From contig NZ_JAJMLZ010000002.1 in NCBI RefSeq assembly GCF_022227765.1, positions 186,001 through 250,000 on the forward strand: DNA of 64,000 bases, given 5' to 3'. The notes under the pieces are model-generated. The model did no database searches. It saw nothing but the letters and a program-made list of their open reading frames with translations, and was not told where the DNA came from. How positions within the stretch are numbered: position 1 is the stretch's first letter; every line of letters starts with the position of its first letter. This DNA comes from Ectothiorhodospira shaposhnikovii (lineage in GTDB: Bacteria; Pseudomonadota; Gammaproteobacteria; Ectothiorhodospirales; Ectothiorhodospiraceae). Positions 7,852-16,075 of the stretch are shown here, in pieces. Position numbers and translations under genes: made by a program.

Positions 7852-10041
7852 CTAGTCTTGGGCCCCCTTTCCCCGCGGGAGAGGGGCTTCTTCTTGCGGT
7901 TGGGCCAAAGGAATGCTGATCCGGAATCGCGACCCCACGCCCGGTTCGCTCCACACTTCCAGATCCCCTCCCAGGGCGCGAACGAACTCACGGCTTTCAT
8001 AGGCGCCGATGCCCATGCCGGTGAGCCCCTTGGTGGTGTCAAAGGGCCGGAACAGTCGCTCGCGGATGAATTCACTCGTCATCCCGGTGCCGGTGTCTCG
8101 AATCTCCAGGTAGGCCTGGCGGCTGTCACGCCAGAGACCAAGCCGCACCTGGCCCTCTGGCGGCGTGGCTTCCTGGGCATTCTGGATCAGATGATTCATC
8201 ACCGACAACAGTCTCTCCGGGTCCGCCAATACCGGGATCGGCTCTCCATTGTGAGCCAGTTCCGGCAACGGTGCACGCCCCTGGGCCTGCGCCACGGCGC
8301 GAACGGCCAGAAGTCCCACATCCACCGGCGCCATGTCACGCCCCGGATCTCCGGTACGCAACTGCAGCATGAGCTTGTTCATGCGCTCCACGGCGTTCTC
8401 CACCGTGCCGATGGCATCCTTGAGAAAGGCCGGATTGTCGCCGTGGCGCCGGGCATTGCTGACCACCAGGGACAGCTGGGCGATCAGGTTCTTCAGGTCA
8501 TGCACCACATACGCGGACAGCCGGTTGAAGGCCTCGAACTGCCGGGCCTCGGACAGCGCCCGCAGGGCCTCCATCTGGGCCAGGTGGCTGGCGGCCTGAA
8601 GTCCGGCGGTCTTGAGCAGATCCCTGTCTTCCCAGTTGATGTTGCGATGGGCCCTGGGGGCCAGCAATACCACGAAGCCGAGCAATTCGGCCCCCTGTTT
8701 CAAGGGGATCAACAACCAGATCCGTTCACTGTCCCGCATCCAGTCCGGCAATTCCAGGCCGGCATGTCGCTCGGGTTCGGACAGGCATTCCGCCACATCC
8801 AGCACCCAGCCGGTATCCAGCAGGTAGCGGGCCAGACTGCCGTCCACCGGCTCGGCGTGATCACCGGCCTCGGCCATGTTGATCTGGGCCGTCTGAGTGA
8901 AATGCCGACCGCCGTCGCGCATCCAAAGCTGCCCGCCGGGGCTGTCGACGATGTCCGCCAGGGCGCGAATCACTCGGGTGGGCAAGGCCTCATGCCGGGT
9001 CTCGTCGGCCAGGGTGGCGATGAAGCGCAGCCACTCTTCCCGATAATCATACTTGTAGTTGAAAAAGTGCTTGCTGACAAAGACCTTGAACTGCGACCGC
9101 AGACGCCCGGAGGCCGCCAGCGCCAGCAGGCTCATCAGGGCGGCAAACAGGAACACGGCCTGGAAGACCGTGCCCCACTCACCGCCGAAGACCCGCAGAT
9201 AATAACCCGCCGCCGCCATCAGCAGCAGGTAGACCCCGGCGCTCAGCAAGGTGGCGGTGTGGAACACCATGCCCCGTGAGACATAGACATCCAGCGACCA
9301 CTGGGGGTTACGGGCCGCGGACACGGCAATCAGGGGCACCACCAGGGCATTGATAAATCCCCTCGCCTCCCACAGGCCCGCATCCACGTTGCGAAACAGC
9401 AGGGACTCGGCATACATGTAGAAATCGAACAGATAGACACCGCCCACACCCAGGCACAGGTACTTGATGGCCCAGCGCCCCTCCCGGGAAGTGTTGCGAT
9501 AGATCTGTTCCACCAGCAAAAGGGCGATGAGGGTGAGCAGGAGCTTGCCGCCGAGCAGCACATCCCCACGTATCCAGGCTTCCGGCAGCATGGGCTGGAG
9601 CAACAAATAGGCCACCAACCCCATCAGCAGCAGCACTGCCGCCAATCCCAGCAGGATCAAGGGTGGCTTCAGATCAGCATTCGCGTCGGCCGCCGGTAAC
9701 GTACTGGATCGGTTGCCCGCCGAAGATGACGGCGGGCCGGGACGGGCCGGGGCACGGGAAACCGGTAGCCGCCGGTGACTGCGTGCCTGCCAGATCAGCC
9801 CCCAGAGAAAACCGATCCAGGCGGCATCCCGGAGCAGTTCCGCGGGAAAAACAAGTGACAGGGGGATGCGTTCGGGCCAGATGGCCTGGGCGGCCAGGGT
9901 CAAGGCCCAGAGGATGCCGGCAGCGGCGGCCAGGATCAGCAGTGCCCCCTGCAGGCGGCGTTGCCAGCCGATCAGGAGCACGATCAGCAGGGCGGCAAAG
10001 CCGATGGCGGCGATGGCGTATCCGGTCACGCCCAGGGACAC
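7852..10041 (-). CDS. prsK: PEP-CTERM system membrane histidine kinase PrsK
   Basis: 729 residues. I place the start at GTG 10041 because GGAGG lies six bases upstream; a TTG two codons earlier is possible. The N-terminal 320 residues hold many hydrophobic spans (IAAIGFAALLIVLLIGW onward), followed by a GAF-like region (about residues 360-510), the dimerisation/phospho-acceptor helix YVVHDLKNLIAQLSLVVSNA with the H-D-L-K-N box, and a HATPase domain (DPERLLSVMNHLIQNAQEAT, DTGTGM, GLTGMGIG). This is the typical PrsK architecture, with a membrane sensor domain whose stimulus is not known. It precedes its cognate regulator prsR. The last dozen codons (about EEAPLPRGKGAQD) appear to be donated by an intergenic-type hairpin repeat. 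Confidence 0.9.
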   Translation of the reverse strand: MSLGVTGYAIAAIGFAALLIVLLIGWQRRLQGALLILAAAAGILWALTLAAQAIWPERIPLSLVFPAELLRDAAWIGFLWGLIWQARSHRRLPVSRAPARPGPPSSSAGNRSSTLPAADANADLKPPLILLGLAAVLLLMGLVAYLLLQPMLPEAWIRGDVLLGGKLLLTLIALLLVEQIYRNTSREGRWAIKYLCLGVGGVYLFDFYMYAESLLFRNVDAGLWEARGFINALVVPLIAVSAARNPQWSLDVYVSRGMVFHTATLLSAGVYLLLMAAAGYYLRVFGGEWGTVFQAVFLFAALMSLLALAASGRLRSQFKVFVSKHFFNYKYDYREEWLRFIATLADETRHEALPTRVIRALADIVDSPGGQLWMRDGGRHFTQTAQINMAEAGDHAEPVDGSLARYLLDTGWVLDVAECLSEPERHAGLELPDWMRDSERIWLLIPLKQGAELLGFVVLLAPRAHRNINWEDRDLLKTAGLQAASHLAQMEALRALSEARQFEAFNRLSAYVVHDLKNLIAQLSLVVSNARRHGDNPAFLKDAIGTVENAVERMNKLMLQLRTGDPGRDMAPVDVGLLAVRAVAQAQGRAPLPELAHNGEPIPVLADPERLLSVMNHLIQNAQEATPPEGQVRLGLWRDSRQAYLEIRDTGTGMTSEFIRERLFRPFDTTKGLTGMGIGAYESREFVRALGGDLEVWSEPGVGSRFRISIPLAQPQEEAPLPRGKGAQD

Positions 10042-10061
10042 GAGCAACCTCCATGGTCATT

Positions 10062-10084
10062 CCCTCTCCCGGATGGGGAGAGGG
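10062..10084. repeat. CCCTCTCCC/GGGAGAGGG hairpin repeat upstream of prsK
   Basis: Perfect 9-bp inverted repeat CCCTCTCCC and GGGAGAGGG around the loop GGATG, with further partial symmetry outside (TCATTCCC to the left, GGGAATGA to the right). It lies in the gap between the sugar transferase stop and the prsK start on the same strand. It belongs to the family seen at 7830 and 7864. Confidence 0.75.
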
Positions 10085-10133
10085 TCGGGGCGGGGAATGA
10101 TACCTGGGGGTAAAGCGTTGATATCCGCCGTTC

Positions 10134-11684
10134 TCAGCGGGAGCCTCGGCCCCAGAGAACGACTTCCACGGTCTGGACGATGGTCAGAAGATCCAGAGAC
10201 ATGCTCTGGTTCTTCACATAGTAAAGATCATACTTGAGCTTCTCGAAGGCATCCTTCTCGGAGGCCCCGTAGGGATAATGGATCTGTGCCCAGCCGGTGA
10301 GGCCCGGCTTGACCCAGTGCCGGTGATGATAATAGGGCAACTTGCCGCCGAGTTGTTCCACAAACTGGGGGCGCTCGGGCCGTGGGCCGACGAAGCTCAT
10401 GTCGCCACGCAACACGTTGATGAGTTGGGGAAGCTCATCAAGCCGGGTCTTGCGCATGAAGGCCCCAAAGCGGGTGACCCGGGGATCGGATTTCTGGGCC
10501 CAGCGGGCCACGCCGTCCTTCTCGGCATCCATGATCATGCTGCGGAACTTGAACAGCGTGAAGGGCTTGCCATGCTGCCCGGTGCGTACCTGACAAAATA
10601 TGACCGAACCCCGCCCCTTGCTCTCGATCATGATGGCCAGGGCGCAGATCAGCATGAAGGGCCAGACACAGGCCAGCATGGCCAGGCTGGTGATCACGTC
10701 CAGGGCACGTTTGGCATATTGCTGATAGAGGCTCTGGCGAAAGCCTCGGCCGAAGATCATGCTGGAGGGACGCAGGATGTCCAGCTTGAGCAGACCGGCC
10801 TCCCGCTCGAAGAAATCGGCGATATCCAGTACGTGGAGGCCCTGCATCTTGCAATGCATCAGTTCCTCGGCGGGAAAGCCGCCGCGGGGATCATCATAGG
10901 CAATGACAAGATCATCCACGTGATGACGGCGCACGAACTCAGGTAGCGGCACGTCCAGTCTCAGGGTGGAGTCATCGGATACCCGGGTGCATTCTCCAGG
11001 CCTGGGGACGAACCCCACCAGGACAAAACCGACCTGATCGGACTTACGGCGCAGACGGTTGAACAGCTGGGCGGAATCGCCGGCCCCCAGTACCAGTACC
11101 CGACGCTTGAAGGCATCATGGGCCAGCAGTCGGAAGATGCCGAAACGGGTGAACAATATGCCGGGAATGGCCAAGCCGATGGCGATGGCCATGATGCCGC
11201 GGCCGAAGTGCAGATCCGGGAAGACATAAAACAGCATGGACATCATGGTGACCGACAGCAGGGCGGCCCCCAGGATGCGCAACACCACTGCGTTGGCACC
11301 GCCGCGGAATCCTCGCCGGTAAAGACCCATGCTCAGCATGCCCACCATGCCCAGGGAAACAAAGGCCAGCATCTGCAGCGACCAGATGACATCCAGCACG
11401 GCCGGGAGGGCGGGTGCCAGTGGAAGCTGGATGAAGCAGGCGGCCAACAGTGCCAAGCCAAAGACCAGGGCCTCGGCGGAGGCCAAAATGATGATGGGGG
11501 TGGAGATATCCCGTCCAAGGATGTTGACATGGCCGTGCCTGACCCTGACCGGCCGCCTCATCGCCGAGACCGCCTCACCCGCCCCGTTTGCGGCAGAACG
11601 AACTCTCGGCTGAGATCGAACTTCGCTATATTCCGTACTGTCAACAACAGAGGCCAATACCCTGTCTTCTGCCGGATTGCCCAT
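10134..11684 (-). CDS. Polyprenyl-phosphate sugar-1-phosphate transferase (TIGR03013/EpsB family, PEP-CTERM-linked)
   Basis: 516 residues from ATG 11684, which has AGAGAGG seven bases upstream. An ATG at 11735 would add 17 residues without a good ribosome site, and another ATG at 11561 is also possible. There are four to five hydrophobic N-terminal spans, a CoA-binding-like Rossmann middle (KRRVLVLGAGDSAQLFNRLR), then a fifth membrane segment leading into the bacterial sugar transferase domain: RALDVITSLAMLACVWPFML, GSVIFCQVRTGQHGKPF, TLFKFRSMIMDAE and a terminal LTGWAQIHYPYG. These enzymes load the first sugar phosphate onto undecaprenyl phosphate for exopolysaccharide synthesis. The TIGR03013 type is regularly found with exosortase A and PrsK/PrsR. 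No exosortase is in the window. Confidence 0.9.
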   Translation of the reverse strand: MGNPAEDRVLASVVDSTEYSEVRSQPRVRSAANGAGEAVSAMRRPVRVRHGHVNILGRDISTPIIILASAEALVFGLALLAACFIQLPLAPALPAVLDVIWSLQMLAFVSLGMVGMLSMGLYRRGFRGGANAVVLRILGAALLSVTMMSMLFYVFPDLHFGRGIMAIAIGLAIPGILFTRFGIFRLLAHDAFKRRVLVLGAGDSAQLFNRLRRKSDQVGFVLVGFVPRPGECTRVSDDSTLRLDVPLPEFVRRHHVDDLVIAYDDPRGGFPAEELMHCKMQGLHVLDIADFFEREAGLLKLDILRPSSMIFGRGFRQSLYQQYAKRALDVITSLAMLACVWPFMLICALAIMIESKGRGSVIFCQVRTGQHGKPFTLFKFRSMIMDAEKDGVARWAQKSDPRVTRFGAFMRKTRLDELPQLINVLRGDMSFVGPRPERPQFVEQLGGKLPYYHHRHWVKPGLTGWAQIHYPYGASEKDAFEKLKYDLYYVKNQSMSLDLLTIVQTVEVVLWGRGSR

Positions 11685-12026
11685 ACCCAAACCTCTCTCT
11701 TGCTTGGGTGACACGCGGTGATCAACCTGATCCATGATTCAGGGACAGCCGGATTGCCGTCCAATATCCTTACACCATGTCACGGACTTATATGACTTGT
11801 GTCACACATACTATGTGACGCAGCTCACACTTTTCAAGTCTTCGCTGCTGAGTGTAGTCGATTTTTTTGACAGGCTCGAAAAAAGTGGGGTCACGGACAG
11901 AGCGACCTGAGTCTCTGAACGCCTGACAAGGGCGTCAGGCCAGGGGACCAGGGCATGAAGCCAGCGAGCATGTTTTTGCTTCATGAGGCATCCGCGCAAC
12001 GGCGGCATTCAGGTGGAAGGAAAAAA
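11685..12026. promoter_or_regulatory. Intergenic region between the sugar transferase and tRNA-Thr
   Basis: 342 bases without a credible gene. It must contain the promoter of the minus-strand sugar transferase and any terminator of the minus-strand tRNA-Thr. Visible structures are a palindrome at 11801-11819 (listed separately), a perfect hairpin GCCTGAC-AAGGGC-GTCAGGC at 11921-11940 lacking a T-run, and a looser inverted repeat CATGAAGC...GCTTCATG near 11953-11984. I found no convincing sigma-54 -24/-12 element. Confidence 0.5.
11801..11819. promoter_or_regulatory. Palindrome upstream of the sugar transferase, possible operator
   Basis: GTCACACATACTATGTGAC: arms of six bases pair perfectly (GTCACA with TGTGAC) and seven of nine pairs match overall. 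It lies about 120 bases upstream of the chosen start. The arm order is the reverse of a CRP site (TGTGA-N6-TCACA), so a different dimeric regulator is more likely. Function is inferred only from symmetry and place. Confidence 0.4.
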
Positions 12027-12102
12027 TGGTGCCGGCACCAGGATTCGAACCCGGGACCTACTGATTACAAATCAGTTGCTCTACCAGCTGAGCTATACCG
12101 GC
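12027..12102 (-). tRNA. tRNA-Thr (anticodon TGT)
   Basis: A 76-base cloverleaf on the minus strand. The acceptor arm begins GCCGGTATAG and pairs with the 3' end before an encoded CCA. The D-arm is GCTC-AGCTGGTA-GAGC, the anticodon stem ACTGA/TCAGT encloses TTTGTAA (anticodon TGT, threonine), and the T-arm contains GGTTCGAATCC. In many gammaproteobacteria this gene leads a tRNA-Thr-Tyr-Gly-Thr-tufB cluster downstream of birA-coaX; here the other members are missing. Confidence 0.97.
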
Positions 12103-12196
12103 CATGCCCCACATCCAGGCAACGGGCCAACTTTACCACCACAAGCAATGATTTGGGTATCCCTGGTCCGCTTTTCAGGCAGGCCCGAGGCCAACG

Positions 12197-12832
12197 TCAT
12201 GGACAATCCCGTTCCACCGGAAAAATACCCTCGGGCAGCTCCAGGGACAGCATCCCGATCATGGGCAGGGAGACATTCACATCCACCCAATAGAAACTCA
12301 CTTCTCGATAGCGCGTCTCGATGATGGGCTCCAACCCGATCCCACGCACCTGCTCCAGGCGTCTGAGGGCCCTTGCATGTTCCGAAAAGAGCCCCAGCGA
12401 CAGGCCGTCCCGATGGGGACCTTCAGTGATGATGTAATGATCATTCATGCCCCGGGCCGTCAGCAGGGTGATGGCTGCCCGCGCCCCGGCGCGCCCATCA
12501 ACGGGCTCAAGCACCACCCAATAGGACATGGGTCTGGATTCGGTCATCGGCCGCACATGCGGCGCCAACCCCTCACGAAGCAAACGTGCCTGCAAGGGCG
12601 CCGCTGCCTGCGGGGTACCAAAAGGTCCCAGGCTGACACATGCAGCCTGCCCGACATCCGGGATGACGTCCTCCGCCGCCACCCCACCTTCCCGCAGCAA
12701 CCGTAGCATGGGAATGCCCTCGGGCTGCTGCCATACAGTCGGTTCCGGTGGGGTTTCCGGGGCATGCCGAGCCAGCCCATACAGCAGATAGGCCAGATTC
12801 AGCAGCAGCAACAGAAAAAACAACAACCGCAT
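12197..12832 (-). CDS. SPOR-domain-type membrane protein
   Basis: 211 residues. The start at 12832 overlaps the coaX stop (ATGA) and gives a clean N-terminal anchor, MRLLFFLLLLLNLAYLLYGL; the longer frame is coaX antisense-frame sequence. After a proline-rich linker, residues about 65-130 (ACVSLGPFGTPQAAAPLQARL...SYWVVLEP) resemble SPOR repeats, which bind denuded peptidoglycan glycans, and a second similar stretch follows. The protein is probably anchored in the inner membrane with a periplasmic body. SPOR genes directly after coaX are common in gammaproteobacteria. It is the last coding gene of birA-coaX-SPOR, followed 94 bases later by tRNA-Thr. Confidence 0.75.
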   Translation of the reverse strand: MRLLFFLLLLLNLAYLLYGLARHAPETPPEPTVWQQPEGIPMLRLLREGGVAAEDVIPDVGQAACVSLGPFGTPQAAAPLQARLLREGLAPHVRPMTESRPMSYWVVLEPVDGRAGARAAITLLTARGMNDHYIITEGPHRDGLSLGLFSEHARALRRLEQVRGIGLEPIIETRYREVSFYWVDVNVSLPMIGMLSLELPEGIFPVERDCP

Positions 12833-13587
12833 CAATTCCGATCCGCCACATGGGCCAGGCCGCGAAATACCAGGTGCGGCTCCACGCACCAGTCATCACC
12901 CAGCAGCGGGTGAAGATGCAAGGCGTCTCCACCGGTGAGCAACCGCGCCGGCGCGCCTCCATCGGTACCGGCGATTTCGAACAATCGATGACTCAGATGC
13001 GCGATGGCCGCCGCCAGCCCCTGCAACGTACCGGAAGCGACGGCATCCGCCGTGCGCACGGCCACGATGCAGTCATCCCTGCCCTCGGTCATGCCGGCCA
13101 CACCTGGTGCCAGCCCCAGGCTGCGTCGCATCAGCCCCAACCCCGGCAGGATCAATCCCCCCCGATGACGGCCTTCCGGCACCAGCAAATCCAGGGTCAC
13201 TGCCGTCCCGCAATCCACGATGATGGCGGTTTCATGCCCCAATGCCCGGGCGCCGGCCATGGCCGCATAGCGATCCACCCCCAGTCGGCCGGGTTCCAGG
13301 TAATCGCTGCAAATGCCGTGCAGCCAGGAGTCCGGCACAAAGAATTGCGGCGCCGGCCAGCCACGTGCCTCGCACATGTCCCGGCAGACCCGACGAAAGT
13401 CGGGGCCGAGCACCTCCACCACCCAGATCGCCTCCGGTGACAGAGGCTCCAGGCAGGCGCCAAGGCGACCGGAAAGATCCGGCCGGGCCTCGCCCCCATG
13501 GACCAGGACACCCCCCTCCCCCGGCCGGCCATGCTCCCAGCAAAGCCACTTGATCCGGGTGTTGCCTCCATCCAGCAGCAGTTTCAT
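12832..13587 (-). CDS. coaX: Type III pantothenate kinase
   Basis: 251 residues, overlapping birA by four bases and the SPOR gene by one. Catalyses ATP-dependent phosphorylation of pantothenate, the first step of coenzyme A synthesis. The family's ASKHA-fold motifs are visible: LLLDGGNTRIKW at residues 3-14 (phosphate-1 loop), GVDRYAAMAGA (about 97-107), AIIVDCGTAVTLDLL (about 114-128, phosphate-2 loop with catalytic Asp) and GGLILPGLGLMRRSL (about 138-152). Length and motif order are normal for CoaX. No type I PanK is in the window. Confidence 0.93.
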   Translation of the reverse strand: MKLLLDGGNTRIKWLCWEHGRPGEGGVLVHGGEARPDLSGRLGACLEPLSPEAIWVVEVLGPDFRRVCRDMCEARGWPAPQFFVPDSWLHGICSDYLEPGRLGVDRYAAMAGARALGHETAIIVDCGTAVTLDLLVPEGRHRGGLILPGLGLMRRSLGLAPGVAGMTEGRDDCIVAVRTADAVASGTLQGLAAAIAHLSHRLFEIAGTDGGAPARLLTGGDALHLHPLLGDDWCVEPHLVFRGLAHVADRN

Positions 13588-14573
13588 GGGGCAAAACGCA
13601 GGCTGACCTCACCCGCCTCCACCGACACCATGCCCTCCGCCGTCAGTACCTGCAGGCGACCGCCCGCATCCACGCCGCACCCCGTCCCCTCCAGGGTTCG
13701 GGCGCCCCGGATCAACACCGGGCGCCCGGCACAGGCATCATGGGCCTGCCATGGTGTCCGGTAGGCGGCAAAACCGGGTTCCGGATAGGTGGCTAGCATG
13801 TCGGTGAGGGCCTCCAGCAGCCTGGCGGCCAGGACATTGCGGGACACGTCCAGGTCCAGGCCGGCGTCCCGCAGGTCACCATAGGGCTGGTCGATGGGAA
13901 GATCCCGGGGCAGGCGCAGATTCAGCCCCAACCCCAGGATCAGGTCGACCCCCGCTCCTGCCTGGGCGTGACCTTCCACCAGGATGCCGCCCAACTTGCG
14001 GCCATGGACCAGAATGTCATTGGGCCATTTCAGACTCAGCCCCCGGGCACCCAGCGCTTCCAGCACCCGGATGACCACCACCCCTGCCGCCAGGGTGATG
14101 GTGGGGTCCGGTGCCGGCCAGTGACGGATGCTCCAGAGGATGGACAGGGGCAATCCGGCGCCCGGCGGCATCAGCCACTGTCGTCCCCGACGCCCTCGCC
14201 CTGCCCACTGAATATCGGCCAGGCAAGCCATCGGCGGCGCCATGCCCTGACGGCGCATCTGCTCCAGCCGGGTATTGGTGGAATCCACCTGCTCCAGGAC
14301 CTGCAGCGTCAGGTCGGTGTTGCCGCCGAAGGCCGCCCTGATGCGGGCTTCGTCCAGTAATTCCAACGGATCTTCCAGCCCCACCCGGTTATCCGGCCTG
14401 AGCAGGGCAAGGCCCAGGGAGCCCAGCACCTCCAGACCGGATTCCACTTCGGCCTCCGCAACCATCAGGTGCCGGGCCAGTTCCGCCCGGGACCAGCTGG
14501 ATCGTCGGGCCAGGGCCCTGAGCAGACCATCCGGAAAACCCGGGTGATTATCGGTGAATGAATGACCAGACAT
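13584..14573 (-). CDS. birA: Bifunctional biotin--[acetyl-CoA-carboxylase] ligase/biotin repressor
   Basis: 329 residues. An N-terminal winged helix-turn-helix (about residues 12-60, SWSRAELARHLMVAEAEVESGLEVL) precedes the ligase domain. Ligase motifs are STNTRLEQM (about 113), AGRGRRGRQWLMPPGAGLPLS (the GRGRRGR biotinoyl-AMP loop), SLKWPNDILVHGRKLGGILVE with the catalytic Lys region, and a C-terminal SH3-like domain. It activates biotin with ATP and transfers it to the biotin carboxyl carrier protein; with its HTH it may also repress biotin genes. It is first in an overlapping birA-coaX-SPOR operon. The upstream Shine-Dalgarno is weak. Confidence 0.94.
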   Translation of the reverse strand: MSGHSFTDNHPGFPDGLLRALARRSSWSRAELARHLMVAEAEVESGLEVLGSLGLALLRPDNRVGLEDPLELLDEARIRAAFGGNTDLTLQVLEQVDSTNTRLEQMRRQGMAPPMACLADIQWAGRGRRGRQWLMPPGAGLPLSILWSIRHWPAPDPTITLAAGVVVIRVLEALGARGLSLKWPNDILVHGRKLGGILVEGHAQAGAGVDLILGLGLNLRLPRDLPIDQPYGDLRDAGLDLDVSRNVLAARLLEALTDMLATYPEPGFAAYRTPWQAHDACAGRPVLIRGARTLEGTGCGVDAGGRLQVLTAEGMVSVEAGEVSLRFAP

Positions 14574-14630
14574 GCATGAGGCCGATTTTTGGGTTATTCA
14601 TTATGATCTGCGCAGAGAGGTTCAAACACA

Positions 14631-15287
14631 ATGCATCGCTTCCTCAAACGAAGGGGCAGGCCGGCCGCACGGACACTGTCCGTGCTGATCCTCTGCCTGC
14701 CCCTGGGCCTGAGCGCGGAGATCTACATCTACAGGGATCGGGACGGTACCCCGATGTTCACCGACCGACGGGACATGGGTCCGGACTATACCTTTGTGGG
14801 GCGTTATGGCCGCCCCACCGCCTCCCATGCCTGCCGGGGAGTGACTCGCGCCGCCATGGATCGGCGCGCCCTGGATCATCTACTCACCATCCGCCACTAC
14901 GCACGCCATCATGGCGTCGATGAGGAAATGATTCGGGCCATCATCATGGTGGAGTCCTGCTTCGACCGCCATGCCGTGTCACGGGTGGGGGCTCAAGGCC
15001 TGATGCAGCTGATGCCGGGCACCGCCCGGGAACTGGGGGTGAGCAACGCCTTCGACCCCACCGAAAACATACGCGGCGGCGTCACCTATTTCGCCAGGAT
15101 GCTGGAACGGTTCGACCATGACGTGACCCTGGCCCTGGCTGCCTACAATGCCGGCCCGGGGGCAGTGGAACGCCACAGCGGGGTCCCGCCGTTTGCTGAA
15201 ACCCGCCAGTACATCACCCGCGTCATGGAACAGTACCGCTACCTGCGACCGGAGACCGGCATGTCCCTCAGTCCGCCAGCCAGATGA
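14631..15287 (+). CDS. Lytic murein transglycosylase (SLT domain) with DUF4124-like N-terminus
   Basis: 218 residues; AGAGAGG precedes the ATG by eight bases. A signal peptide (about residues 1-29, ending LPLGLSAE) is followed by a DUF4124-like segment (IYIYRDRDGTPMFTDRRD), then the SLT/lysozyme-like domain. There, catalytic Glu108 lies in IIMVESCFDRHAVS, with GAQGLMQLMPGTARELGV, NIRGGVTYFARML and LALAAYNAGPGAVER. It cleaves glycan strands in the periplasm with 1,6-anhydro product formation. It is divergent from birA (57-base gap) and its last 20 bases overlap the end of the convergent pgeF. Confidence 0.92.
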   Translation: MHRFLKRRGRPAARTLSVLILCLPLGLSAEIYIYRDRDGTPMFTDRRDMGPDYTFVGRYGRPTASHACRGVTRAAMDRRALDHLLTIRHYARHHGVDEEMIRAIIMVESCFDRHAVSRVGAQGLMQLMPGTARELGVSNAFDPTENIRGGVTYFARMLERFDHDVTLALAAYNAGPGAVERHSGVPPFAETRQYITRVMEQYRYLRPETGMSLSPPAR

Positions 15288-16014
15288 GGGAGGCCATGCG
15301 CCCGGTGTCACCATCTCGGCGATAGGAATAGAAACGGCGGGCATCACTGAAGGTACACGCGGTTTCCGCCGTCATGTCGCGCACGCCGCGGGCCGACAGT
15401 CGTCGTCGCGCCAGCGCCCGCAGATCCGCCAGCCAGCGCCCGGCCGGGGACGGCACGAAGGCCTCCCGGTGCCCCGGGTCATGCCGCAGAAAGGCGGCCC
15501 GCACTTCGTCTCCCACCTCGAAGGCGTCGGGACCGATGCAGGGTCCCAGCCAGGCCATCAGTTCCCCGGGCGGGCAGTCCAGGGCCTCGACCGTGGCTTC
15601 CAGCACACCGGCGATCAGTCCGCGCCATCCGGCATGGGCCGCTCCCACCCGGGTGCCGGCGCGGTCACAAAACAATACCGGCAGACAATCCGCCGTCATC
15701 ACCACGCAGGGCAATCCCGGCGCAAAGGCCACCACCGCATCCGCCTCCGGTCGGTCGCCGCAGCGACCGGCATCCACCACGCGTGCGCCATGCACTTGTT
15801 GAAGCCAGCAGGGTTCCCGGGGCAGGGCCAAATGCCGCCTGAGCAGACGACGGTTTTGCAGCGCGGCCTCGGGATCGTCCCCGTTATGCAGCCCCAGATT
15901 GAAGCTGTCAAAGGGAGGCCGACTGACACCCCCGAGGCGGGTCGTCGTCATCGAACGCACGGCGCTCGGCGCCGGCCAGACGGGTACAAGCCATCCGATG
16001 TCTTCATCGCGCAT
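15268..16014 (-). CDS. pgeF: Polyphenol oxidase/purine nucleoside phosphorylase family protein (YfiH/PgeF)
   Basis: 248 residues from ATG 16014, with GGAG eight bases upstream; the longer frame upstream has no family similarity. Conserved motifs are TTRLGGVSRPPFDSFNLG, QQVHGARVVDAG, MTADCLPVLFCD and AAHAGWRGL, whose His and Cys residues form the zinc/copper site, plus WLGPCIGPDAFEVG. Family members have been described as multicopper-oxidase-like laccases, as adenosine/purine phosphorylases, and as peptidoglycan editing factors that limit misincorporation of L-Ser. The in vivo role here cannot be settled from sequence. Confidence 0.9.
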   Translation of the reverse strand: MRDEDIGWLVPVWPAPSAVRSMTTTRLGGVSRPPFDSFNLGLHNGDDPEAALQNRRLLRRHLALPREPCWLQQVHGARVVDAGRCGDRPEADAVVAFAPGLPCVVMTADCLPVLFCDRAGTRVGAAHAGWRGLIAGVLEATVEALDCPPGELMAWLGPCIGPDAFEVGDEVRAAFLRHDPGHREAFVPSPAGRWLADLRALARRRLSARGVRDMTAETACTFSDARRFYSYRRDGDTGRMASLIWLAD

Positions 16015-16075
16015 GGTTTCCACTCCGGCAAAGGTCTGTCGCGTCCATGCATCGGGATTGCGTTGTTGACGGGCA

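Noticed and set aside
7819-9279. 486-codon plus-strand frame opposite prsK
   Set aside because: His/Gln/Gly-rich shadow of a clear histidine kinase in high-GC DNA.
11801-11819. CRP binding site
   Set aside because: The arms are in the order TCACA...TGTGA rather than TGTGA-N6-TCACA.
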